Shown here: positions 22,810 through 33,554 of the stretch, in pieces
Position numbering within the stretch: the stretch's first letter is position 1
Layout: every line of letters begins with the position of its first letter
Assembly (NCBI GenBank): GCA_947095585.1
Contig: OX352762.1
Span: 29,860,669-29,924,668, forward strand
Direction of reading: 5' to 3'
Origin: Nephrocerus scutellatus
Taxonomy: Eukaryota; Arthropoda; Insecta; Diptera; Pipunculidae
Length of the DNA: 64,000 nt
Translations under genes and position numbers: made by a program
Notes under the pieces: model-generated
Database searches by the model: none
What the model was told of the DNA's origin: nothing
Seen by the model: the letters and a program-made list of their open reading frames with translations, nothing else

Positions 22810-23600
22810 AGATAGACTGATAAGTGTATGGTGCCTTAAAATTTGGCAAATGTTATATAAAGGAAAATGTAATTTATACGTATATCTATAGATATGATTT
22901 GATGATTGATTTTTAAAAACGGAAAATTAGCATTCAGCTTCATTCAGTTCTGGTATAAGAAGTTTATAAATCATCCTAGTATATTTTGAAACGTCATAAA
23001 TACGAACAGGTACTTACATAAATAGCCCTATTCCAATACTTGCATCAACTTATGTGATGAGATAACTATCCCATCAGTTCATGTTTAAATTGGTTTTCTC
23101 TTTCTTACTCGATTCATGTGATACGATTAATGACATAGACTATACCTATCTGGCAGCCCTAAAATAATTTCCTTACAATTATGTTGTTTAAAGTCGTGTA
23201 TCGTTATGTTATTTAAAAGAGATTACTAATTTAGCAAATAAATAAATATTTTTAAAAAAATATGTCGAATCGATAAAGAAACATTCAGTTTTTTTTATAA
23301 TATCGGTAGTTGTAAATATATTAGCAAGAAATAGCTACTAAAACGTAAAGTTTATTAAAGCTACATCAAATGGCTCAAATTTCTTTTAAATTTTATTTTT
23401 AAGATCGGTCCAAACATAAAATAATATATGTATAAAATAACCTACTATATTTTTCATAAGAACATCCGTCCCGTAATGGTGGTAAGCTATTTAGCTGGAT
23501 ATCAAATCTGATCCACTATTCCATATATCTTCCATTTGAAAAAAAAACCTTTGCTTTCTCTATTAAACCCACATTATTCGTTCAAATTGTTTTATTAAAA
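22810..23600. other. No gene recognised
   Basis: AT-rich unique sequence with no frame or repeat that I can place. Confidence 0.4.
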
Positions 23601-23604
23601 CGTT

Positions 23605-23690
23605 TTTATTCGTCTTTCGTGTATGTGTCTTTCTGTCTGTTCGGGCGGCATTTTGTAATGGATTTTAAGCTAACTTCCCATTGAGCTAGA
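23605..23690 (+). repeat. Head-like module related to Family A (variant D), second copy
   Basis: TTTTTATTCGTCTTTCGTGT, TCTTTCTGTCTGTTCGGGCG and TTTAAGCTAACTTCCCATTGAGC correspond base for base to the module at 9425 apart from scattered substitutions. The slot between CGTGTATG and CGGG is again built from TCTG/TCTT tetranucleotides. Confidence 0.5.
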
Positions 23691-23744
23691 TACCTAAAAA
23701 CATAGCTCCGATGCATGAACATTAGTGAATAAGTGCATTAATTT

Positions 23745-23905
23745 CTGAGCAGGAGGTTCGTGGTTCGAATCCAGCTAACCCCAAAAGTATTTTTTACGGT
23801 CCCACCGTTCGGATACGGCATTTAATTGTAGGTCCCTTCCATTTGTGTGCAAAAATGCGGGGCCTGGGACCGCAACGGTCTGTCGCGCCTAATATTATTT
23901 ATTAA
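23745..23905 (+). repeat. tRNA-derived SINE, internally deleted copy
   Basis: B box GGTTCGAATCC at about 23763, then CCCCAAAAGTATTTTTTACG, CCGTTCGGATACGGCATTTA and GGGACCGCAACGGTCTGTCG with a TAATATTATTTATTAA tail. It is co-linear with the copy at 16727-17011 but lacks about 60 bp between the Pol III head and the CCGTTCGGA block; the A box is degraded. Confidence 0.75.
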
Positions 23906-23999
23906 ACATTAATTTATTACGTTTTTTGTCCATTAATAGTGAGTATGCCCGCCTGTAGAAGATCGCAGGCAGATCTCGGGCATCGAAAATTAACACACC

Positions 24000-24046
24000 A
24001 GTGCATGTGCATGTGTATGTGCGTGCGTTGTGCGCGCGTGCGTTAT
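24000..24046. repeat. Alternating purine-pyrimidine tract (Z-DNA type)
   Basis: GTGCATGTGCATGTGTATGT, then GCGTGCGTTGTGCGCGCGTG is nearly perfectly alternating over about 45 bp and is followed by an AT-only stretch to 24088. It is a simple-sequence feature next to the end of the BEL/Pao element. Confidence 0.6.
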
Positions 24047-24088
24047 AATAATTTTAATTATTAATATAATATATTGATATAATAATAA

Positions 24089-24302
24089 GTTTGCTGCTCA
24101 ATCCGACGTCTGCTGCGATTTCTCCCAAAATGCGCGAACACGAGATGTGAAACGTCAAAGGCAAATGGCAGACGAACATAGAGTGTCAAAAAGACAACAC
24201 ACTCTACACTGTAGAGTCTACAGCATTTTTAATGACGTCGAGTTGAGCAGCAAACCCGTTTACATTAGGACTTTTTTAAATAACATTTGCCGTTCTGCAA
24301 CA
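24089..24302 (-). repeat. BEL/Pao 3' LTR segment with a 22-bp inverted repeat
   Basis: The segment reads, on the minus strand, from TGTTGCAGAACGG at 24302. Inside it, GTTTGCTGCTCAATCCGACG (arm 24089-24110) is the inverse of the arm at 24234-24255, with 20 of 22 positions paired. Both arms include GACGTC. The far end of the LTR is not determined, because no second copy is visible for comparison. Confidence 0.55.
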
Positions 24303-24394
24303 CTCCCGCCCCCGTGAACCAACTGGATTCACGCAAATCCAATATCCAGAACGGCTAATTTAGAAGAAGGTCTGCAAAGAAAACCTTTTCCCGT

Positions 24395-25851
24395 TTAAAC
24401 ATCAGCTCGTCGTATTTCACCGTCAGCGCCAGGGTACACCTTCACGACTCGGCCTCGTTTCCAGTGAATTCGCGGTGTATCACGATCGCATATTAGGACA
24501 AGGTCGCCTACTGCCAGTGGCTTGGATCTTTCACACCACTTGGCACGCCGTGTCAATGTTGGGAGATACTCAGATATCCAGCGTTTCCTTTTCAGCCTTG
24601 CAATATGCCACTGCTTTCTTGTAGTTTGAAATTTATCGGAGATCGTATCACAGGCGGGAGTTTGATCGGTGTTAGCACAACCAAGTAGAAAATGATTTGG
24701 CGTGGGAGGTTCCTCGTAATCCGTTGTGATTGGGATGTGAGTCAAAGGTCGTGAGTTCACGACATTCTCGGCTTCTACGATGAAACTGTGAAATGTGTGC
24801 TCTTTCGGTGCCACTTCTTTTAGCGTCTGTTTCAACACTCGCTTGACGCATCTAACCATCCGTCACCTTCCGATGGATTGTCCGGGAAATTGAAAAGCCA
24901 CTCCACGCCCTTTGAGGACAGCTCATCTTGAATTCGATTACAGTCGAAGACTTCAGAGAACGTTTTTGCGTTCCCTTCTAGGCCGACAAAGTTTTTTCCA
25001 TTATCGCTTCTTATCCTGATTGGTCTACCTCTGCTGTTGACAAAATTTCTTATAGCTAGAATGCATGCATCGGTAGATAAGTCGAATGCGATCTCGAGGT
25101 GTATAGCACGGACTGATAAGCAGGTAAATAATGCGATCCATCTTTTCTCACGCCTTCGTCAGACAGATACTGATACTGGTGCAAAATAGTCTAGACCCGT
25201 ATACGTGAATGGCCGTACGTATACGGTCAACCGATCCTCAGGCAGTGGAGCCATTATCGGGGTGACTGGTGCAGCACTAGCAATCCTGCATTCCATACAG
25301 TTTCCAATAACTCTTCGAAGAACTTGGCGTAGTCTCGGTATCCAGAATTTTTGACGTATTTTACAGATCGTCGCTTCGGTGTTCTGATGCATCATTCGAT
25401 TATGGTATTGTCGCGTTGTTAACGTGGTAACCTCGTGATCTGGCGGCACTATAATCGGGTGTTTCGAAACATATGGCTGGCGGCATCCAAGCGTTAAGAT
25501 TTCGTCGTGATCCTTACTTGGCATAAGCTTCTGGACAGACGAACCCTTTGGAAGGGATATACCCTTTCCAATGCATCGAATTTCCATTGAGAATGCTTGG
25601 GATTGAACATAGCGGATAGTAACCTTTACAACCGCATCCAATTCCGTCACAGTCAGCGCATGCGTCTTTCCTAGCTTAGACTTAGTTTTGCACATTGTTG
25701 TGAATCTGAGCACCCAAGCAATTGACCTTTTCAACTTTTTGAACGATGAAAAGCGACTAAAATCGATCAAAGGATTATCATAGGCTAATAATGTATAGTT
25801 GTTTAAAGTTTCGCTTTTGTCAGCGGGCAAAATTCGATTCCGGAAGGCCAT
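24395..25851 (-). pseudogene. BEL/Pao integrase
   Basis: The order is a zinc-binding region (HNRMMHQNTEATICKIRQKF, CMECRIASA), the first catalytic Asp in YTGLDYFAP, a stop at 25159, IRSDNGKNFVG with the second Asp at about 25010, a frameshift near 24860 that destroys the usual GGAWE with the third acidic residue, and the C-terminal domain RWISEYLPTLTRR, VGDLVLICDRD, RGRVVKVYPGADGEIR. It is inactive. Confidence 0.85.
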
Positions 25852-26657
25852 TCCTCAGGAGATGCCTTTAGAAACTCTGGTCCGACAAACCAGCGGTTTT
25901 CATGGCTGAAATCAATTTTGCGGCGTGATCTCGTGGCATCATCGGCGACGTTGTGATGAGTAGGCAGCCATCTCCAGTTCTTAAACTCCGTAGCATTTAA
26001 AATTTCGTTGATTCGGTTGGCGACGAAAGGCTTATATCGGCGTTTTCTGGACTGAATCCACTTAACAACCGTTGATGAATCACTCCATAATATGAAATTA
26101 TTTACCACCAATTCATGTTCTTGTAGAACAGTTTGCATCAATCGAACTCCGAGCACTGCGGCCTGCTGCTCAAGTCTGGACACGGTTAGAGATTTTTGTG
26201 GTGCGCATCTTGTTTTGGCACATACAAGTACGACGTCAACTCCATCATCGGCATTTGTTATCCTCCAATATGCAGCAGCGGCAAATGCAACCTCGCTGGC
26301 GTCCACAAAAACATGAAGTTGCAATTCTTTCGGTAGTCCATTTGTAAAGTAGTACCTTGGAATCTCCAAATGAGCTACACTATTGAAGTTTCCTCTCCAA
26401 TGCATCCACGCAGAATTAATGTTATCAGGAATGGGATCATCCCATTTCACATCGTATTTCCAAACTTCCCGCATGATCAGTTTAGCAGTTATCATGAAAT
26501 GACTCAGTAGTCCGAGAGGGTCGAAAACGGACATAACCATGCTTAACAATTCCCGCTTTGTAGGAACCCTACATCCAGCAATGACTTCTTCTGCGACACG
26601 ATTGAATTTTATCCGATAGTGAAACGTATCGCTCCCTGGATGCCATACCATACCCAA
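25803..26657 (-). pseudogene. BEL/Pao connection and RNase H domain
   Basis: Beginning VLGMVWHPGSDTFHYRI and FDPLGLLSHFMITAKLIMRE, the frame continues to HVFVDASEVAFAAAAYWR (first acidic residue), VSRLEQQAAVLGVRLM, FILWSDSSTVVKWIQS and LPTHHNVADDATR. This is the RNase H of BEL/Pao, with the conserved Asp, Glu and Asp visible. The end of the frame (LTKAKL) overlaps the start of the integrase frame at a frameshift. Confidence 0.85.
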
Positions 26658-26825
26658 AACTCTTTCAGTAACGTGGTCGTCGTCACAGACGGCAATAATG
26701 TCTTGACGTCCATTTAAGGCTCTGGTGGCTTCCTTTGAATTGGAGGTGAATCCACGTTACTCAAACCCAGCATCTGCGTGGATTTCCCTGACTTGTTTGG
26801 CTATGCCGATGGCTATATCGACTGA

Positions 26826-27467
26826 CTAAAAACTGTCCACGAAGTCATCGACGTAGTGATGCTTTAAAATAGCTTTAATAGCACGTGGATCACATTGAGT
26901 ATGCTGTTTGACGTTTTCGACCTTGACGTACTGTGTGGCGCATGGTGAGCATGCTGCACCAAATGTCATTACGCTCATCTCGTATATGTCTGGAGGACGA
27001 TCTTCGTGGCCATCGCGCCATAGAAATCGCTGGGCACACCTGTCTTCTGGCTGGATGACGACCTGATGGAACATCTCCTTTATGTCCCCGCACACAGCGA
27101 TTGAACCAATGCGAAAGTTGAAGAGAACTGACGGAAGTGGTTGATACTCCTGTGGTCCTTTAAGTAGAAACAAGTTTAGTGAGACTTTTCCGACTGTTGC
27201 TGCAGCATCGAAAACGAGACGCAATTTTTTCGGCTTATTCACATTCGTTACGGCGAAGTGCGGCAAATACCACGTCCTTGGGTGAAATAGGCTAACCTCA
27301 TCACGTGGCAGAATGCGCGCGTATCCCTTTTTAATATATCCATCAATGGCCGCCTTATAGGCATCCGCAAATACTAAGTCGAGCTTCATTTTCTTTTCAA
27401 TGTTGGCTAGTCTTTTTTCGGCCATAGCAAAGCTGTCAGGTAGTACGATATTTTCATCTCTCCACAA
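26826..27467 (-). pseudogene. BEL/Pao reverse transcriptase
   Basis: The frame shows RTWYLPHFAVTNVNKPKKLR, VFDAAA, AVCGDIKEMFHQVVIQPED, QRFLWRDGHED, then HHYVDDFVDSF before a stop. The first Asp of GDIKEMF and the YVDD box are the catalytic residues and are preserved. The following frame-continuous part includes the connection into the RNase H region. Confidence 0.88.
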
Positions 27468-27494
27468 AAGACCAGTCTGAAATCTGCCTTCAAT

Positions 27495-28589
27495 TTACTT
27501 AGTTGTTTTCTTCAAAATCATACGTGCTCGTATGGGTTCATCTCCTTCTATGATAGGCGCTGGACGAACACCAAAATTCTCGGTCGTGAAGTACTTCTCT
27601 ACTAAATTATGTAATGAGTCATTACTCAAAGTGTTAACTAGAAAGCATGACATTGGCTGAGTTGGCTTTCCTCCGGTTGCTCCAAAAACTACCCAACCAA
27701 GCTTGGTGTTGGCGGCAAATGGTCCATCAGGTTGTAGTAGAATCGTTTCGGTTGACACGCTCATGTGGCAAATTTCAAGACCGATAAGCAGCTTCGGAGT
27801 AGCTTTACCATATTCTGGAATTGGCGGCAAATCGAAATGCGTCGTGTTTTTTCTAAGGTAGGACCTCTGGAAGCTTTGGACTAGTAATTCGAGATTTTGT
27901 ACAGCGTGTACATCACGCAACAAGTAATTTTCGTTTTTTCCGACTCCGCTTATGCGTACGTTGACCTGCATTGTTTTTTCCTTCGCAGCTCTCCCACCAA
28001 TCCATTGTAGTTCCAGACTACTACGATTTCTTTTTAATCCTAATTCTTCGGCTAATGAGTTGTCGATCAAAGTTACAGACGAGCCTTCATTGAGAAGTGC
28101 GTAGGTCGAAATCTGATTATCTGGTCCATGTAGAGTCACTGGCACAATACGGAATAACAGTTTGCGTTGGTTGCGTTTGGTGTTACAACTTAGAACTGCT
28201 TGCAAGGGTTCGGAATTCGACTTTGGAGGCTGCATATTGTCAGCGTAGACTTCGTGCAATAATTTATTGTGATATTTCGAACAACCTTTAAAGGGGCACT
28301 GTTTTCGGCGGCGACATTCTTGTGTAATAGGCCCTTTTACTAGACATAAAAAGCAGAGCTTGGCTCGTTTTACTTCAACCCATCTTTCGGCAACATTTTT
28401 GCTTAGAAACAGCTGGCAATTAAAAATTTTGTGTTCCCTTTGACAAATGGAACATTCATCAGACCTTTCGTCTATGGCTATATGGGTGTGCATGACCGCA
28501 CGTCTTTTTCGATCTGGTTGTTCGATGTTCAACTCCGGAATTGTGCATATGATGTTGGCGACTTCATTTAACCAGTTGCTAAAGTCCAA
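27495..28589 (-). pseudogene. BEL/Pao zinc-knuckle and aspartic protease region
   Basis: The 364-residue frame has a Cys/His array (CSICQREH at about residue 40, then LCFLCL, CRRRKQCPFKGCSKYHNKLLH) as in BEL/Pao nucleocapsids. A protease core follows: YALLNEGSSVTLIDNSLAEE at about residues 163-182. The position normally holding the catalytic Asp of LLDEGS is Asn here (codon AAT), so the protease is predicted dead even apart from the flanking stops. The C-terminal part (LGWVVFGATGG) is the usual BEL/Pao linker before RT. Confidence 0.85.
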
Positions 28590-28598
28590 AACTGTTGG

Positions 28599-29506
28599 CT
28601 AAGGTCTTATTGGCGCAGAATGCCTAGCCCATTCAATTTTCTTTCTGACTGGTAATTTTGCAACAAGCTCCTCCAAAAGAGTTGGATTGGCTAGATAGTG
28701 ATGTGCATTTGCTGCCTGTAGAAACGCAGAAAGATTTTTATCCTTTGTCGCAAATGGTATCAATTTTGCTACATTCGATTCCCCTATAGGCGGAACTTCA
28801 CGAATTTCGCGCAGCTGACTAGCTATCAATATTTCTGGTCTACCAAAGCGAAATTGTAGTTGTTCCATCACCGCTGAAACGTTATCTGGGTGGATTGGGA
28901 GGCACTTAACCGTTTCATAAGCATTTCCTTTCAAGCTCCTTTGTAGGCGTTGGCAGTTTTCGAAATTCGTATACTTATACGCGACTGTCGAATGGTTGTA
29001 GGCATTTGAAAACAATGGCCAAACTTCAGGTTCACCTTTGAACATCGGCAAATCGTACAATTTCCTTGTCGCTGGCTGCCATTGACTCTGGAGTGACGTT
29101 CCTGGAAATTGTGTCGCTGGTTGCCATTGACTTTGTGGTGACGTTCCTTGAATTTGTGTCGCTGGTTGCCATTGACTTTGCGTTAAGGTTTCTGAGGTTT
29201 GCCACGATGGCAACTGATTATCACGACACGATGTTTGGGCGTAGCTGTCTAGCGTTGGCTACGATGTATTGTCGAATATCGGGACGTGTTGCTGTGGGGT
29301 GTTGCTATGCATGCGAGGGTCGAATTGCTGTTGTACAGTTGTATGGAGACGTTCCATGGTACTTCTAAAAAGATTCTCCATTGCATCCAATCTCGCCTGC
29401 ATACTTGCAACTGCATCATTTAAGGTGTTATTCGCGGCATTGGGTGTGACGACAGTATGATGGTCGAAATATAGTTGTAAGGTGCTGACTTATTGAATTT
29501 ACTCAT
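28599..29506 (-). pseudogene. BEL/Pao gag-like region
   Basis: A candidate start ATG lies at 29506-29504, just downstream of the primer-site-like sequence. The first part predicts a coiled coil (ASMQARLDAMENLFRSTMER). After a stop and frame change comes a 15-residue repeat (SQWQPATQIQGTSPQ and two variants, DNA 29068-29188). The conserved capsid-like region follows, with LPMFKGEPEVWPLF, YTNFENCQRLQRSLKG, HPDNV and RFGRPEIL. These last motifs are typical of BEL/Pao Gag. It would form the particle, but it is interrupted. Confidence 0.85.
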
Positions 29507-29559
29507 TTTTTTAAGAATATGGCAGGCGACCATCTAGGCCGGGAAAAAGTCGTCTTTGA

Positions 29560-31190
29560 GCCGATTAATATTTTTTCGTCTTTAGTCCTTATATCGACAT
29601 ACTCTCCTCGTCATTGCTGCATCACAGGCTCTTCTTGGCGAGGTCATGATTTTAGACACCTTTTCCGTCGTTGACCCTGAGATACTGGTATCCTCCGAAA
29701 TGTAAAGGAACAATTTTTCATCATCTAATTTCGCTTTCCAACCCACCGCCTTTCCGTCTATTTCACATAGTATGGTGGTGGTCACCGTCACTATGTGTGT
29801 ATGATTCGCAGACTTCGCAAGCTTCCTCCTTGGCAGTTACTAACAATCTTAAAATCGATCATAGAGCTAGCGGACCCCCTAGAGAAAGTGGGTAAGATGG
29901 AGCCCATTGCAAAAGGGGGAGGTTAAAGTCGCCAACAATTAAAAGATGGTCACCGGGATCAGCGACGTCAAATCAAATAGAGAGCCAACAGCATTAACAG
30001 CAGGTTTTGGTGCGAAGTCCCCTAACATTGTGATAGTAAAGGGAGAGAAATTGAGGGGCCCTACCGACCGTCAAAGATGGAACAATTGGATAGGAGTTAG
30101 GGGAAATAATAATTGTTATGGTTATTGCAGGATTTTTGGAGATACGAGAGACCTTTGGATCCAATATGAGAAGCTTAGGTTGAGAGGTCTGTAGCCACAG
30201 TGGAAGAAGAAATGTTTAAACTCTCATGAAAACGGGGGTAGATATTTCTCAGGGCCACAGTGTCGGTTGGGAGGCCCTCTATTTAAATCAAAACCATAAC
30301 ATTTGTCTTTGTCTTACCGTCTATGCAAGTCGTCTATGCGACCGGCCTGGAATTAGTCGAAGAAGGGAGAAAAGTGTTTAACGTATTAGTAGATACATTA
30401 GTGAATTTGTTGCGTAATTGGGAAGGTGTGAAAAGCATAGGGGTGACGTTGTGGAAGATTCCCCTGTTGAAGCTTCAATTGGGGCTTAGTATATATTGAG
30501 AAGGGGAGTGAGAAGTATTATGACTAAGTTTATATTGAAGAAGATTTTGAGAAGATTTAGAATTAAGCTTGTGCTTGGGTTTATTGGTAGTCAGCTTATG
30601 GGATCAATCTTTTCATTATCATTTTATCCAGGTGAAAAACATTGCCAAATGGGTTGGCGAAAAGCAGTCCGTATTTTTTGGTCTTTGACGATGAAAGAAT
30701 TGTGTCATCCAGATGTTATCAGCTCTTGTCGAGGAGATCCGCTGACGATGAAATCAATGTACATATTCTTCAGATTTGTATTTGTTATCGTTAGTAGAAG
30801 TTATCGGTAATTAGGTTATCGGGAATTATGGGCAGACGTGAGTCGAAGGGAGATATCAAGTCTTTTCTGAGACAGGGGTTCGTGGTGTCACTTGGGGACT
30901 ATTTAACACATAAGCAATACTTGTGATCAGCTTGTCTTTACTTTCTAGTTTAGATTTGACAAGGTTTGTTTAGTGGTCTGCAATATTAGTGAATTCGTCA
31001 AAACTTTTATTAAGCTCATCGAGCTTAGATAGCTGGCTAAGTAATTTCTTATAAAATAGTTTGTTGTCCGACGTTATAGACGCAATGGAGTCACTAATAC
31101 ACTTAATAGCACGCATTAAATGGGACAGGTAAATGTAACGTATCGTAAGCCATAGCCCGTTTGCCCAGTCCAACACACGTGGGGTGGAAA
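29560..31190 (-). mobile_element. LOA/R1-type LINE piece: ORF1-like and endonuclease
   Basis: A minus-strand frame at 31176-30970 is rich in Lys/Asp and helix-prone (ISDSIASITSDNKLFYKKLL), plausibly ORF1. Further on, LYYHNVRGLRTKTC (about 30045-30003), the conserved start of R1/LOA-type endonucleases, is followed after a deletion by DHLLIVGDFNLPLLQWAPS (about 29950-29890). GDFNLP is the catalytic Asp/Asn motif. All frames are broken. The piece abuts the BEL/Pao 5' end. Confidence 0.65.
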
Positions 31191-32620
31191 TACCATTTTA
31201 TTAAACTAGTTTCTCGTTCGTATCATTAACCGCAGTATCCAGAGAACTGCGACATTATTTAGGAAATAGCGGCAATTGCTAGTTGGCAAATATCAGTAAA
31301 TTGCATTAAACGTAGCGCGATGACCAAATATTGCAAAATTGAATTGCGCTCAATTAGCAGGCCGGGATAGAAGGAAACACCCTTCCTTAAAGTTTGGAAG
31401 TTGAATGCTGATTTAGAAGAGCTTTAGTTTTATGTTCTGCCAATTGTAATCCGACGTCAGCCACTGCCGGATAGTTCTAATTGTTGCATTACATATTGCG
31501 GTTTTCTCCTCTACAAAGACGACTGAAATGTCATCTGCAAAACCGACAATCTATACATTTTCAGGTATTTGGAGCCTAGATATACCGTCGTACATTATAT
31601 TCCATAATAAAGACCCCTGGGGAACTTCTCCTGTAATCTTATATTACTTTAGGCCAATTTCGGTGTTGTTATAGTAGAATTCTGTTACTAAAGTAATTTG
31701 CCACCAAACTCAAAATGTACGACGGGACCTCTCTCCGACGTATTTCATTGAATATGCAACTTTATTTGACTGAATTGAATGCATTCGTGATATCGAGGGT
31801 GACTATAGTACGATACTTCACCTTTTCCTCCCATCCACCTTTTCCCATATTTCGCTTTTTTTTGCGTCAACTTTTTAACGAATTCAATCGCATCAATTGT
31901 TGAGCGCGCTTTGCGGAAGCCATATTGATATTATGCAAGGTCTCCTGATTGTACTACGGCTTCCTGTAGCCTACCCCCGATAATTCTTTCAAATATTTTG
32001 CCCGTTGTGTCGAGCATACATATATGACGGTATGAGGATGGTTCGTTTTGTGATTTTTTCCCTTTAGGGAGTAGCACAAGTCTCTGTTTTTTCCACTCCG
32101 CTGGGAACACCCCTTCTTTTATACATGAGTCAAGCATGTTTGCAAACATATTTGGATAGTTCTCTTCCTCGGCTATCACGGGCGCAATTTCTTCATCGGG
32201 ATCACCTATCTTTACGTTAAAGTCGTGTTTAAGTTGCTGGAGAATCAACGCGCTTGCAATACTATTCAGCATTATGGGGCACGAAGGGCATGTAAAGGAG
32301 TCACCCTTTTCTTTCGCCATTAGCGTTCTTTACGGTTACCCCAGATTTCTTGTTCAACTTGTTGACACAGTTTCCTGAGGCATCTACGTTTACTTGACTT
32401 ATATCCGTTCTAAGCTGTGATCGGATATTACAATACTCCTCGCGCAGATCATCAATGTTCCTTCGACTTTCTCTTTGGTATTGTCGTCTGGCCAGTAGGC
32501 ATTTCCTACGCAGTTCCGCTATTTATTCATTCCACCAGTACGTAGATTTGCGTTGGCCGATTAATACTTTTATCCTCCTTACCCTCCTTCAATTTTACAA
32601 AACCAACCCGTCATATCTTG
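31190..32620 (-). mobile_element. LOA/R1-type LINE piece: reverse transcriptase
   Basis: The minus strand reads, in order, STYWWNE with AELRRKCLLARRQYQRESRR, then NMLDSCIKEGVFPAEWKKQR, LVLLPKGKK, YRHICMLDTTGKIFERIIGG, YGFRKARSTIDAIEFVKKL, VTLDITNAFNSVK, VPQGSLLWNIMYDGI and GFADDISVVFVEE. This is an RT running through the FADD box, with several stops and shifts. It lies upstream of the ORF1/endonuclease piece on the same strand, the opposite of the normal order, so the two are separate or rearranged copies. Confidence 0.78.
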
Positions 32621-32689
32621 GAACGGGATTCCTGGGTCAATGGAGAATATATGCAGTTGAGCGACACAGATTAGATTGTTAGAGCAAAG

Positions 32690-33540
32690 TTATTTGAATC
32701 AATATTTCTGACAGAAAAAGTACCTTGCGGGAGGGAAGTTTTCAAAAACAACGGTTAAAGGTAAAGTGTTTATCTCTTTTAAATCATTCAAGCAATTTAT
32801 AACTGATAAAGTAAATTGGTTCAGTGGGTTTAGTACCGAGCTTAGACAGAATGCGCAAATTCAATTTCATATCTTTCCTCTGACACCATATTGCATATTG
32901 CATTGCACTCAGGTTATATTATATATAGATCCATTTCAAAATAAATCTATTCAAGATGCCAATCTATTAGTTTCTGCCTAAAAATAATTACGTACTCGTA
33001 TATCGAAATTATTACATAATTGTGTATCGAAATTAGCGATCTATTTAGTTGAAAATTTGAAGAAATAAATTTTATTTGTTGACATTGACGCGATTTCCGA
33101 TTTTTATCATTAGAAAAAATATAAAAAATTCAGAATATGACTAGAATTATTTAGTTTATAAATATAAAAATTTTACACAGGCATGTTAGATGTGTTAATA
33201 ACCATTTGTGCATGGTAGTTTTATTGCTCTTAGCTTGTAATTATTCTTATTTAATTTTTAGTTTTATTTATTTCATTATTTCCTGACAATAAGAACCTCT
33301 CATTAAATTGATTATACCGGGTGAAAATTTTAAAAGATTCCATGTTTTTATCTAGCAAATGAAAATACTTGCTAAAGTGTCAAACAATAATGAGGAATTT
33401 TTGCTCATATCTCTCTTAAACGGCACAAAAAATCATGGATTTTTTAAACCCACTCCGTATAGCTTGTAGACCCATGTTCATAGTAGAATTAAAATTTGCT
33501 TGTAAATATATACGTAATTAAAGAAGAAAAAATATACAAT
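32690..33540. other. No gene recognised; sequence leading into the RhoGEF2 exon
   Basis: AT-rich DNA with no transposon signature. It should hold the branch point and acceptor for the exon near 33555 if an upstream exon exists; the polypyrimidine tract is weak. Confidence 0.4.
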
Positions 33541-33554
33541 ACACTCACTTATAG

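Larger units (their letters stand above)
24080..29545 (-). mobile_element. BEL/Pao LTR retrotransposon, decayed
   Basis: The minus strand carries a single gag-pro-pol order: Gag (29506-28599), zinc knuckles and protease (28589-27495), reverse transcriptase (27467-26826), RNase H (26657-25803) and integrase (25851-24395). Stops at 28590-28598, 27492-27494 and 26826-26828 lie in one continuous frame, and frameshifts occur near 29215, 25810 and 24860. A polypurine tract (ACGGGGGCGGGAG, 24315-24303) is followed at 24302 by TGTTGCAGAACGG, the start of the 3' LTR. A primer-site-like TGGTCGCCTGCCATATTC lies at 29532-29515. I could not find the matching 5' LTR. The protein order and motifs are diagnostic of BEL/Pao. 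Confidence 0.9.

Noticed and set aside
26092..26316. Plus-strand open frame inside the BEL/Pao element
   Set aside because: Shadow of the RNase H coding strand; no domain.
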